From the NCBI GenBank assembly GCA_012184525.1, contig WOFQ01000016.1, positions 310,001-374,000 of the forward strand: a DNA stretch of 64,000 nt, in the 5' to 3' direction. Position numbers and translations under genes: made by a program. A model generated the notes under the pieces. That model was not told where the DNA came from. It searched no databases and was given only the letters and a program-made list of their open reading frames with translations. Below, one piece after another: positions 54,006 through 64,000 of this stretch; positions within the stretch are counted from its first letter, which is position 1, and each line of letters begins with the position of its first letter. The DNA comes from Xenoacremonium recifei (taxonomy: Eukaryota; Ascomycota; Sordariomycetes; Hypocreales; Nectriaceae).

Positions 54006-55526
54006 ATGGACGAAATCTACCGCCACATCGGCCGGTTCGCCAGCCAGGGCAGCCCCGAGCAGCTCAAGATGTCGCCGCACGCCGTGGACTTCCAGGCGAC
54101 GGACCTCTGGCGCGACGATGGCACAGGCACCATCCGCGCTGAGCATCCGCGAGTCACGGTCAACGACACCAGCAAGTGGCTCGCCGCGGAGACCCGTGAG
54201 AGTGCGCCGGCGGGCAAGGAGTCGCTCGTGGTTCGCCTGGTCTGGGTGCAGTGCGTCAACGCGCGGGAGGTCTTCCTGCCGCACAAGTCGGCGGTTGCGA
54301 TGCTGGAGCGCTTCCGGCTTGGCCTGGCGTATGAATACCTGCAGAGCACCATCACGGGCGTCAATGCCTTCCCGCGAACGACTAGCAGCGACGGTGCCGT
54401 GCACCAGGCGTTCGCCTTCAGCTTTGCGCCCAAGTTGGCTGTGATATGGTCACACACCGAGTTCCCAGCAGCGTCTGGTCGTCTCCCCGTCACGTACGCG
54501 CTCGTGCTGGTCGAGACTGAGGAGAAGGACAGACAGCTCGGGCAAGGCATGGCGCCGCAGCACAAGCAGCTTCGGGGCATGGCGGCGAGTGGCTGGGACG
54601 GCCGAGTTGTGCAGCACTGCATGTTCCCAGCGCTGCTGTGCGGCATCCTGCTGGACCTGGAGAGCGCAGGGGCCGTGGCCAAGTCGCGCCAGGAGGTCTG
54701 GAAGGTCGAGCGCCGCACGGGGTATTCGAAGTTCCGGACGAAGCGAGATGATGCTGCAACGGGCGAGTTGATTGCGGTGTCGGCACTCATGAGCGGCACG
54801 GCGACGAAGCTGGCCAGTGTGGAGCGGAAGAGCAAGGCGCTGGAGAAGCTGATGGCCTTTATCCTCGAAAGGGTCGGGAGCTGCCGTGACGGGGTGAACC
54901 AGCATACGGTCTCGATGGAGGCCAGCGTCACCGGGGACGACCTCGTGAGGAACCACGCTGGAGTGTTGCAGAACCGGGTTGGGATGCAGATCCTCGATAC
55001 AGCGTACATGCTCAAGCGTGTTCAGGTACAGATCGAAGCAGTAAGTTGACCGTCCATTCCTAGAGAGCTTCTGACACTGACAAGCGTGTAGCTCGTCAAC
55101 CTCATCGGCCAAACCGACAGCATCAACAATACCGACATCGCCCTCTCAAGTCACCGTGATGCCTCATCCATGAAGACGTTGGCCGTCGTGACCATGTTCT
55201 TCCTCCCGGGCAGCTTCATCTCGGCGCTCTTCTCGACCGACTTCTTCGACTGGGACGACGCATCGGGGTCGTCCATCGGCGTCAGTGCCACGCCGCAGTT
55301 CGCCCTCTATTGGATCATCACGATCCCGCTGACGGTGTTGACCTTTGGGCTGTATGTCCTGTGGCTGCGGCGGGAAGAGAAGCGGCGTGACCGAACACAC
55401 AAGAAGCAGGATGCCAAGGTCGATGAGTTGGTGCAGGAGAAGCCGCCCACGCCAGAGGTTGATGTGATAACAAAGAGAAGAGAGTCGACGCTTCGTTCAA
55501 AGAGTGGTGACTTGATAGGAGGATGA
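54006..55526 (+). CDS. CorA-like membrane protein
   Basis: 489 residues from exons 54006-55040 and 55092-55526 (51-nt intron, donor GTAAGT). The long soluble N-terminal domain ends in a helical stretch with VGMQILDTAYMLKRVQVQIEA then LVNLIGQTDSINNTDIALSS, the long stalk helix of the CorA fold. Two membrane spans follow close together: MKTLAVVTMFFLPGSFISAL and YWIITIPLTVLTFGLYVLWL, with an acidic loop between (DFFDWDDASG) and a Lys/Arg/Glu-rich cytosolic tail. The canonical GMN motif of Mg2+ channels is missing; the equivalent place reads FFLPGSF, as in many fungal CorA-like proteins. Ion transport is therefore a family inference only. A start-proximal membrane span or signal peptide is absent. 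Confidence 0.82.
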
Positions 55527-56586
55527 GTAAGTCAAGCACGGTCCGGGCTATTGCAGGAGGCGTTTTGGATGGTGATTTAGGTTTGGATGGAAGGAATTAT
55601 ACCACTGGCGCGAACTATGATTGACATTTACTTGGATTTTGGTTTTGGTTAAACTACACGGCCTAGATGATGATTGAGACGAAGAGAGGTTGGGGTACAA
55701 GGTTACAGGAGGTAGGTAGCTTAGGGCTTAGGGGTGCCTTCCTTCCTGAGGTTATCGTGGGATATGGAGATGGCACATCTTATCAGAGCTGTGGCAAACA
55801 AACATGTGCAATCTCGGGTGTAACGGCCAAGATCCAATTCTCAACAAATTACCCATGTCGGCGTGCCCTAATTTTCAGCATCGCCTCTTTTCCATCCCAC
55901 CCACCTCGGGGGTCAAGAGGCAATCCAGACAAGAGTCTCGACCGCCAAACGACCCTCTGATCCCCGCCTCATCGCCCCTGGACCGCCGCGGAAAGCAAGC
56001 CCGGGCGCTACATCTATAGCGGGAGGGATGGATCGCTGGCCAAAGAGAACCAGCCCCTCCGACTCCCCGAAGATCAACCCCCAGCGCCGGGATCTAGACC
56101 TTCTCCTTCTCCTCCTCCCCCTCCTGCATGCGACACCGCCGACGACCGATAAAACCCCCGACCCGACACGATCGATCCCCGCGACTCCAGTCGGTCGAGA
56201 TGTTGACAGTGACTCGCGCTGTCAGCGACTGCACAGCAGCTCATCTCGGTCGACTGTTGGGCCTTTAGACAGCAGCCTCGGTGCGGACAAAGTTCCCACA
56301 TGGCGCTATAAAGCTGCGGCCATCGCAAGCTACCGCCCACGAACGATCGATCTGACCCCGACCCCATCGAGACGGCGCGTCTCAGAAATATCTCTCTTAA
56401 GTCTATCATCACCACCATCGCGGCTCTGTCTAGCCTCTTCTCGAGTGCCCGCGCGGTGTGAGAGCGTGCGTGAAAGAGAGAGGGTCAAGCCAATTGCGCT
56501 GGGCCCTCTGACGGTGTATAAACCACTACATCGAGATCTCGATCCCATCCATTTTCGCCTCCAAACGAAACGAAACCTCGCCCACG
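55527..56586. promoter_or_regulatory. Intergenic, CCZ1 promoter
   Basis: About 1.06 kb. The CCZ1-proximal half (55900-56586) is C-rich with CCTC and CGATC motifs. A frame at 56028-56699 overlaps the CCZ1 start out of frame and looks like random translation of C/T-rich DNA. Confidence 0.5.
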
Positions 56587-58990
56587 ATGGCCAGCCGCAG
56601 CGGTGCTCCCACCCAGGCCCAGGGCGCCATCGTGCCCGCCCAGCTCGGCTTCCTGGCCATCTTCAATCCCTCACTGGGCCACACCGACGAGACCATTGAC
56701 GACCAGATCGTCTACTATGCCTCCGTCACTACACAGACCTCGCACAAGCGCCGGCGCACGCGTGGCCGCCCGACCCAGGACATCTCGCAGGAAGAGCGCA
56801 ACGAGCGCCTACGCCAGATTGGCCTGGCCCAGGGCATGGCGAGCTTCAGCCGCGGCTTCGCGGACGGAGCGCCTGTCGATGCCATCGATACTGAAAAGTC
56901 GAGGGTGGTGCTTCATGAGTTGGAGCCGGGGTGGTGGATATTAGCTGTACGTCCCTTTACATATCATAAGCGTTCATACAGAAGGACTAATTATCCCCCG
57001 TATACAGAGTATCGATCTCACCAAAGTTCCCTTACCGCCGCGATTACCGACTAAGAGCAATGACGCTGCCGAGGAACGTTACGAGTACTCGAGCCGAGAC
57101 ATGAAGCCGGCGAGTCTTCTGATGCGAGACCTTCTCCGAGCACATAGCATCTTTCTGATGCATCATGACTCCTCCCTGAGCGCCCTCTTCGTGCGGAAAC
57201 GTCGAACCAAGTTCGTGACGCTCTTGAGTCGATATTGGGACCTTTTCCTCTCGACGTGGAACGTCATGCTGCATGGAAATCCTGCACGTGACATGTTTGG
57301 CGGGATCAACATCAGCGCTTCGGGCGAGCTGGGCGTCGGAGTTGGAGAGGAAGACCGCGGCAGCGGCGAGCGCGAGGTCTTGGAAGGGCTCGCAGGAAGA
57401 ATTGAAGGGTTGGTTGATCTTGTCGTCTCCAAGTTTGGCGAGTATGACCCCGAAACTGCTCCGGAGCCCCCTGCTGGTGATGAAGCGCAACCATGGCTCG
57501 GTGCTGGTCTTGAGCCGGGGCCTGCAGATGGTGCAATCTTCTTGGGCGTCGGGGCTCTGTCCCGGAAATCGCTAAGAGACGTGGTTCACTGGATGGAAGA
57601 CCTGTACACCTGGGGGGACCACGCGTACGGAGTCATCGACAGCCCGACATCGACTCGAAGAACTAGGAAGAGCAAACTCAGCAAAAATGCTGAACTCAAG
57701 GACGGATCAGGGCAGTCTGGGGAACCAGCTCCAGCCCCCAAAGATCCTCCATCCACAGATACTACCTCGAAACCGGCTGAAGGCGAAGACCAAACGGCCA
57801 CACATGATGCCCCTGAGAGCGGCATCCCGAACCCTTCAGATGCCGACGAAGGCAACGTCAACAAGATGGTCAACTACCTGAAACTTGGGTATGGGACATA
57901 TTGGTCTCTTCCCGGCAGTGCTACGGGCTCCCCGAAAGGCTCTTCCAGCCCTCAACCCCCTAAACACAAGCGACAGGCTTCCTCCAAGGACGTCCTCGCT
58001 AACGGCCGCCCTCGCGCCACCAGGTCTGCGTCGTTCGAGGCTGCTGGCCACTACCTCATCGGCCTCAAAGGGGAGATCGAGGAGGGCGCCAGCGACCCAG
58101 ATATCAGCGCCGCCTCCGACTCAGACGCCGAGCAGCACAACTCGCGCACCATGCTGCGCACCATCCACGTTGAACTTGAGGGCGATGCCTCTGAGGAACG
58201 CACCGAGGCCACCATCGTCCGCGACTTCGAGCATCCCGCCAGCGTGCACACGCAGTCGCAGGTCGTCGGCAACATGATCCCCGGCTACGACTCCCACGAC
58301 CTCAACAAGGCTGACAAGCTCCGCGTCGTCGTCTACGTCAACCGCCCCTTCATCTTCACCTTCCTCTTCCGCCTCCGCACCGACTCGCTCGCCTGGGACG
58401 CCCTCTACCGCTCGCTGCACTACCAACTCGCGCCTCTGCGCAAGCCTCTCCTCCAGTCCACGCGCTACCGCCCCGAACGCCCCAGCGCAACCGACTCGCC
58501 CACCAGCAGCAGCATCTACGACCTCGTCTGGGACCCGGCCCAGCTCACAGTGCACTCCTCCATCCCCAACATCCCCGAGCACTACCTCGCGCCCTCCCCC
58601 TGGCCCGTCCCCGACGCCCTCAACACCCACCTGCACCTCCTCGCCCTGCACACCGCCACGCGCGCCCAACCTACCGCCCTGGATCGCACCCAGAAGACCA
58701 ACCGTGGCTGGTGGATTGTGTGGACGCGCCTCCACGAGGACCGCGACAGCAATAAGCCTGCCGGCACGCTGTCGACCATTCACGAGGGAGAAGCGTCACA
58801 GCATGAGGAGGACGACGACGACGATGATGAGAAACAGCGCCCTCGCGTTGTGAGCAAGGAGATCTTCCTGATCCGCCGCGCGAGCGATCATGCGGGCTTC
58901 CGCGCTGAGACGGAGGGCGCAGGACGGCTTGCGCAGGGCATTGGGGTTGATACGCGGCGCTACGTAGAGGAGCTGCTAAGTCTCCTGTAG
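56587..58990 (+). CDS. CCZ1: Vacuolar fusion protein Ccz1
   Basis: Subunit of the Mon1-Ccz1 guanine-nucleotide exchange factor that activates Ypt7/Rab7 on late endosomes and autophagosomes. Exons 56587-56946 and 57008-58990 give 780 residues. The N-terminal longin domain starts PAQLGFLAIFNPSLGHTDET then DDQIVYYAS, with the typical RQIGLAQGMASFSRGFADG and LHELEPGWWILA-SIDLTKV over the splice. It continues SSRDMKPASLLMRDLLRAHS and FVTLLSRYWDLFLSTWNVML. A long disordered middle (about residues 310-420) separates it from the second half, which has YVNRPFIFTFLFRLRTDSLA and ends in VSKEIFLIRRASDHAGFRAE. The intron is 61 nt with GTACGT and ATACAG. Together with ATG7 this gives the window two autophagy genes, 46 kb apart and not clustered. 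Confidence 0.88.
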
Positions 58991-59663
58991 ATTTTTTTTA
59001 TGCTGGTGTTTTGTTTTCCTGGTGAATAGATGGACAGTCGTTAGATACCCTGTTATCAGACGGGTACGGATCCCTCATTATTAGATGAGGCAGTAGGATT
59101 TAGTACTCATGAATGCCGCACATAACTATAGTACCTTCAAGAGGCCTCACAGAATTCTCGTATGCAATCTCGTATCGCAGGGTTACATTCCCCAGCACGG
59201 ACACTTTTTCACATGCCGATGCAAAGATCTTCATCACAGCGACCATCACAATCATGCGCACGACAAAAATAGAACGAATGTCCTCAATTCCAAAGGTATC
59301 CCCTAGCCGTCCCGTCCCGAGATCGGTCTAGCCACCGCGCCCTACTATATACAAAGAATGTGAGATGCCGGGGGGGGGTCCGGCAACGAGAAGCTTCTCT
59401 TGAAGGCCTATTCTATAGATTTCCCGTTTCATAAGGTCGTGACGTGCAAAGGGACGCTGAGGAGTGTCGGAACAAGCATCACGGTTCGCGGGGGGAACGA
59501 CCCTTTGCATGGTTTTTGTTTTGGAAGGTTGGTGTATGTACATGAAATTTGCTTTTGACTTTGTGCTCTCATCATCGGCTTGCGCGCCCACACGGGGAGA
59601 AAAAGTAAAACCTTGATGAGTCTGCCACGTGCGCGCCGTGCGAGACACTGGCATGCTAGGTCT
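58991..59663. other. Convergent intergenic region
   Basis: About 670 bp between converging CCZ1 and the DPBB protein gene; A/T-rich 3' UTR sequence and a G-run at about 59370-59378. No gene seen. Confidence 0.5.
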
Positions 59664-60578
59664 TTAGTTGTTCAGGTACCAGGTACACTCAGTGCGACCG
59701 CTGGAGAGGCTGCCCCAGAGATCCATGTAGACCTTCTCGCTGACGTCGATGTCGTGGATAGCGCAGCCCATGCACTTGTCCCGGACGGTGGCGGTGGTGG
59801 ACTTGCCGTTGGCCTCGATGGTGATGGTCTGGCCGCAGAGTGGGTTGTCGTTGGACTCAGTGCCCATGAACAGATAGGACAGGGCGACAATGCTGACGGA
59901 GTCGTCCTCGCCAGTGTTGTCAGTGCCGCAGGCGCCAAGGCCGATGGTGTAGTAGGTCAGGTCACCTGAGTAGGACGAACCGCTGCTGCCAGAGCTGGAG
60001 TCGTTGGTCTCATCGACGGCAGCAGAGCTGGTTGCGGCGGCGGCAGCGACAACGGAGGTGGTTGACTCGACAGGAGGAGTGTAGACCGAAGTCACGATGG
60101 TCGTGGGCTGGGCAGCAACGACCTCCTGGGAGGTGGTGGTGGGCTCAGGCGCAGGAGGAGTGTAAGTTGAAGTAGGCTCCTCGGGCGTGGGAGTGGGCGT
60201 GGTGCTGGTAGTCGAGGTGGTGCTCGTGGTGGGCGCCGGGGGAGGCGTGTAGACCGAGGTGGTCGTAGGAACGGGAGCAACAGAGGTCGACGACGTCGTG
60301 GTCTTGGGCTTCTTCACCTTGTGGTGGGTGCTGGTGGTGGTGAGAGTGGTGGTGGGCTTGGCGGCCTCGACGGTGGTAAGATCAGCCAGCTCCTGGCCGG
60401 GCGTGATCCAGACGGTGGTGGTGCTGTCGATGAGCTGGGTAACGTACTCGACCTGGGTAACCCATTCGACCTCGGTGACCATGGCACGCTTGTTGTGGTG
60501 CACCTTGTGGTGGTTGCCATGAGGCTGGGCGAGGGCCGCAGCGGCGAAGAGAGTAGAGGCAACGGCGGCGGTCTTCAT
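59664..60578 (-). CDS. Secreted RlpA-like double-psi beta-barrel protein (Asp f 7 type)
   Basis: Secreted or cell-wall-associated protein of 304 residues, intronless. Start is the ATG at 60576-60578; the open frame extends upstream without a better start. MKTAAVASTLFAAAALAQPH is a clear signal peptide with cleavage near ALA-QP. A His/Lys/Arg patch follows, perhaps a kexin-type site at NKR. Residues about 70-205 are Thr/Ser/Pro-rich low complexity with repeats of SVYTPP, which should be heavily O-glycosylated. The C-terminal domain is a double-psi beta-barrel: GDLTYYTIGLGACGTDNTGE, NDNPLCGQTITIEANGKSTT then ATVRDKCMGCAIHDIDVSEK with the conserved Asp in VRDKCMGC, ending ECTWYLN. This matches barwin/expansin-like fungal proteins such as the allergen Asp f 7. 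Enzymatic activity is uncertain. Confidence 0.88.
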   Translation of the reverse strand: MKTAAVASTLFAAAALAQPHGNHHKVHHNKRAMVTEVEWVTQVEYVTQLIDSTTTVWITPGQELADLTTVEAAKPTTTLTTTSTHHKVKKPKTTTSSTSVAPVPTTTSVYTPPPAPTTSTTSTTSTTPTPTPEEPTSTYTPPAPEPTTTSQEVVAAQPTTIVTSVYTPPVESTTSVVAAAAATSSAAVDETNDSSSGSSGSSYSGDLTYYTIGLGACGTDNTGEDDSVSIVALSYLFMGTESNDNPLCGQTITIEANGKSTTATVRDKCMGCAIHDIDVSEKVYMDLWGSLSSGRTECTWYLNN

Positions 60579-63134
60579 GATGTTGACTGGTAGTCTATAT
60601 GTTTGTTCCGGTGTATCGGTATGTCGATCTTCTTGTTCAAGGAATGGTTGATAGTCCTGTCTGTCTGTCTGACTGCGACAGCGAAGGGCGGGTATCACAC
60701 TGGTAGTTGGTTTGTTGCTGAGTGTTGCTGCAAAAAGGAGTGCCAGCAAGATGTTGTTTCTGTTCAACAGAGATGACCTCGCAAGGGCAGAAGAGAAGGA
60801 ATGTATGTGAGTGAGAGAGTCCTGCTCAGGAGGAAAAGGAATGATCGTTGAACTCGAAAGGGTTGGGTGAAGAAACGAAACGAAACGGACGGGGGCGGGC
60901 GAGGCTTCTATAGTTGCCGGCCATTACGGTCAAGGAGGGAACCTGGGAACCACCGCACCGTAACGAACAAGTGCCCCATTGGATCCCGTCAACAACCTGG
61001 ATCCAAAGACCAAGGACCAACAAGGACGCTCAGGTACGAGCCCAGCGCTCCACGCACGCAGCCACCGTCCATACAGTGTGTCAGAGCGTGCCTGAGCCTG
61101 GCCCACGCGTGGTTTTTTCAGCGCCCCCCGGATCCGTTTTCCTAGCGTTTCCCAAGGTTTTCTCGGAGGAGGCAAGGAGGTTTGGGGAGGGGACGGACGG
61201 GACAGGGACATGGGGGTGTATCAACAAGCATCTGGCCGAGCTAGTCTAGTGCATCTGCCGGGGCCGTCGCGGAAACCAGCTGCCAGCCCAGCCAAGGAGG
61301 CAGAGAGGAGAGGCAGACTCTGGCAAAGACGTGCCGACCCCGGGCCAGGGGGGGGCGTGGCACCATCCACATCCACGGGGTCATGCTGAACCAAGAGCAA
61401 GCCACGGCGTCGAAGCCCTAGGACGTGATTCGAGAAGGCCTGTTGTCCCTGACTTGGGTGTCAGCGTCGGAAACCTTCTCAGGGGGCCACGAGGAGACCC
61501 GGAGAGGGATGTGGGAGGTGGCCAGACCAGCAGACGAAAAGCATATCCTCTCAGAGCCCGTTGCCGTGATTGGCCGCGCTGCAAGGGACGGACCCGGGGC
61601 GCCAGCTCCAAGGTTGGTGCCGCCGTCTCGCTGTCAGGTACCGGCCATCCCAGGGCGTCCAATGGGCGGCGCCAGGTGCCTGAGAGCCTGTCCGGGTTGA
61701 GGTCCTTCGGCTGAGCCATCCGTGCCACCCTTTGGGTCTTTGGATCTGTCCACATGCTGTCCATGCCATGCTGGTCGCCGAGATGGATGGGTGGAGAGAG
61801 CGTGAAGAGGCCCCCAGCACGTTCGAGTTCCCCGTTGGCTGCATCGATCGCCTGGTGCCTGAGTCGAGCCCGCCGAGCTGCAGCACGGGGTGAAAAGTCT
61901 GTCCAGGATCTTGTGTTCTCGCTCGTTTGTTGTTGACTCAGTCGAATCGCTGCGATGCTTGCCGCCGCCCACGGCTTATCCTGCGACCCCAACTCAATAA
62001 TGGCGCTGGCAAATGGTGGCAAGCGTCGAATCGGTGTGCCAGTCGGCTCAGTCGGCCTTCTCCCCTCCTTACCCGCCTCCTCAGCTGCCGCCAGCATTCC
62101 ACAGGAGCCTTCACAAAGCAGAGTTCTGCCCCCCTACTAGGGCACATGCTCAGGCGTGGCTTACCACAAAGAACCGGGACTCTGGTCAGTCCAGTGTCAG
62201 GGCCAGGGATGAGACACCGACAGGCCCAATCCCAGGGAGTTCGTCCTCTAATAACGGAGTTGAATTCACCCTGGACGGACGACGCACAACACAGCCTCCC
62301 CCCTAGGTTCCTCCTCCCGTAAAAAGAAAGCCCTGGAGGGAGCGCACAGTCGGGACGATTGCGTTTCCCAAAAGCCCTCTGTGCTTTTGGTGCCTCTCCA
62401 TCTCCATCCCGTCGGCAGGGGATACTGGCAAGGGCGGTTTGAGTGGATGCACAAACCCGCCGCAGCGCCACCATCCATGTGCTGGCTGAAGTGGTTAGAC
62501 GCTGGCTCCCTCCGTTTCTCAGCGGAATTCTGACCGAGCAGAAGGAGTGCCATAGCACGCACAACACTGTCCGTAACACGCACAGCAGCTAAACCTGATG
62601 CAGACAGTCGATGCTCCAGCCAACACAGCCCTCAGCAGCAACAGTCAGTTTTCCTACGTTATGTTTAGGTATTCGGGTTGGTGGTCAGTATGAGAGTTGT
62701 GATTAGGTGTTCGGGTTATGGTTGGGTCAGTGCTGATGTACGAATCCTGATAATGTGATGTTAAAGCATCTCGCTGAAATCTTCACTGGAGCTCGAAGCT
62801 GTTGCTCGAGATGAGAGAGCTCACTGGTCTTGGGTTTAGCCGCTGTGCGTGTTGCGGATAGTGTTGTGCGTGTGATGGCACTCTTCAGACTGAAGGCCTG
62901 CGGGACGGGAGCCAAGTTTCGTCTTCCTTCGCTGGCGTCTGTGACTGCTGGATGACCCGACTAGCAAACCGCCCGGTCAGGAAAGGTGCATAAAGGATGG
63001 AGGACCGATGGAAGGGCACAGATTCTTGCAGACGTTGCGTCTTCTCGTTGGTCCGCTCCTCGCCCTCCATGCCGTGTCAGGGCTTTTGTGAGGGGAAATC
63101 GCAGCCGCAGTGCATCGACGGCGGAGTGCAGGCG
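60579..63134. other. 2.5 kb intergenic, GC-rich
   Basis: No supportable gene. Includes the promoter of the secreted protein gene (60579 to about 61000) and the 3' region of the methyltransferase. A 238-codon frame at 61381-62097 on the minus strand has no domain-like pattern and overlaps equally long frames on the other strand, as expected in GC-rich DNA. Confidence 0.5.
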
Positions 63135-64000
63135 TTAAGACGAAACTGTTTGTATTCTACTCTCGCCATTTGTTGCCAATCGGGTTGTGCCGTTGACAAT
63201 GGTGTTGTTGGCCTTGCTCGACTTGGCCTTCTTACTGCAGAAAGTGAAGAGGAAGAGGCCCTGACGCTGGAACACCACCCGATCCTCGTCAAATATCTCC
63301 TCGACGTGAAACGCCTTCTTGGCCATCTTGACAAACTGCAAATCCGCACGTCTCCTCTTCTTGAAGCAAAAGTACACCACTGCTTCAGGGTTTAACTCTA
63401 GAAGCGCTTTGAGCGTCTCCATCAGTAGCGGAAATGCCGGTTCAAAGTAAACGCACTCTGCAGCTATGATCACATTGGGCTTCTGCTCGAGGACCTCTGC
63501 TGGCAAAGGTTCTCCCCTTGTTAGTCACACATAATCAGTCAGCTTTTGACTTTTCAACCTTGCGGATCGACATGGCGTCTATCGAGACATCGGATGACAT
63601 ACCAGTTCAAGATCATGGCTTCGGCTTTGTCCTCAACATTGTTGAATTTGATATTGTGCTGCATGAGCTCCAACATCTCATCCTGGTCCGTGACAAGCAT
63701 CCGATTCTCCAGCTGACCCTCGATGGCGACGGCCAATCCGACGAGGCCGCCTCCAGCTCCGAGCTCCAGTCTGTGACCCACGAGTCAGCATTTGTTGGCA
63801 CTGTTTCGGCACATGCCTGGCCATCTCAACCACTCGGTGTTGAGATGTGACCGCCAGGAGAGTTTCCGACAGTCGGAGAAGAAAGAACGAGAAGAACATA
63901 CATTCGCGCTTGACGCAGCTCATCGCGATGATACCGCAGCATGTGCTTCCCAAGGACCATTCCGGCCGGCCACGTCTGCCCACCACATCCTGTGCGCACG
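63135..64000 (-). CDS. EFM6: Protein-lysine methyltransferase, family 16 (EFM6-like), 5' end outside window
   Basis: SAM-dependent methyltransferase of the METTL21/Efm6 type; yeast Efm6 methylates a Lys of translation factor eEF1A. Three exons are seen: 63902 to beyond the right edge, 63603-63770, and 63135-63516. Exon 1 reads GCGGQTWPAGMVLGKHMLRY then HRDELRQAR, and the first splice gives the SAM motif ILELGAGGGLVGLAVAIEG. Then VTDQDEMLELMQHNIKFNNV (acidic loop), MILNW-GEPLPAEVLEQKPN over the second splice, and VIIAAECVYFEPAFPLLMET, the motif II/substrate loop of the family. It ends KVQ-type basic tail-free (RIQTVSS). Introns are 131 and 86 nt with GTATGT donors. The N-terminus is not in the window. 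Assignment to Efm6 rather than a sister enzyme is from memory of the CVYFEPAFPLL motif. Confidence 0.78.

Noticed and set aside
54017..55015. 332-codon minus-strand open frame
   Set aside because: Antisense shadow of the CorA-like gene; Ser/Thr-rich translation without domain pattern.
61381..62097. 238-codon minus-strand open frame
   Set aside because: No family resemblance, and frames of similar length overlap on the other strand; expected by chance in GC-rich DNA.
1..64000. tRNA, rRNA or CRISPR features
   Set aside because: Scanned by eye for B-box-like GGTTCGAA contexts and regular repeats; none convincing. A covariance-model search would settle it.

Overview
The window is nuclear DNA of a filamentous ascomycete (Pezizomycotina, most likely Sordariomycetes; the class is my inference). 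The evidence is short 40-150 nt introns with GTAAGT/GTATGT donors and CTAAC/CTAAT branch sites, a HET-domain gene, an Asp f 7-like DPBB secreted protein, fungal-type Wee1, Ccz1 and Atg7, and small genes on both strands with GC-rich exons. I rebuilt exon structures by hand. Twenty genes are intact inside the window, two more run off the ends (RSM18 left, an EFM6-like methyltransferase right), and there is one HET-domain pseudogene and one decayed retroelement fragment.

Layout. 0-16 kb is a compact housekeeping block: RSM18 and IMP3 (divergent), an HSL-type esterase, a METTL7-like methyltransferase, an ERCC6L2-like Snf2 ATPase, ATG7, PMP3 (57 aa in three exons), GPI11 and a small mitochondrial membrane protein. 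16-31 kb is a more AT-rich accessory island: a broken HET gene, then a compact metabolic group (amino-acid permease, RidA-type imine deaminase, D-2-hydroxyacid dehydrogenase, FMN-dependent L-2-hydroxyacid oxidase), then about 4.8 kb of gene-poor sequence with a gypsy reverse-transcriptase fossil and AT microsatellites. 30-43 kb holds dCMP deaminase, a 4.5 kb gene-free GC-rich stretch with uORFs, WEE1 and a FAD-dependent DAO-type oxidoreductase. 43-64 kb holds a peroxisomal-type acyl-CoA ligase (C-terminal AKL), the complex I 24 kDa subunit, a kelch protein, a ubiquitin-like-domain protein, a CorA-like membrane protein, CCZ1, the DPBB secreted protein and the EFM6-like gene.

The most interesting system is the 19.3-25.9 kb group. 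Three enzymes of unrelated families all meet at a 2-oxo acid: RidA makes it from a 2-imino acid, the FMN oxidase from an (S)-2-hydroxy acid, and the NAD(P)-dependent enzyme interconverts it with the (R)-2-hydroxy acid. An amino-acid permease could supply substrate. The promoters of all four genes carry copies of a decamer GACTCRGCTC (often as TGACTCRGCTC, with an AP-1/Gcn4-like TGACTC core), with three exact or near-exact copies in 47 bp upstream of the permease and at least three exact copies in the divergent dehydrogenase/oxidase promoter. I infer a co-regulated catabolic or hydroxy-acid-inverting cluster; its substrate is not readable from the sequence.

Limits: exon borders rest on splice consensus, reading frame and family resemblance recalled from memory. 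No search or transcript data were available.
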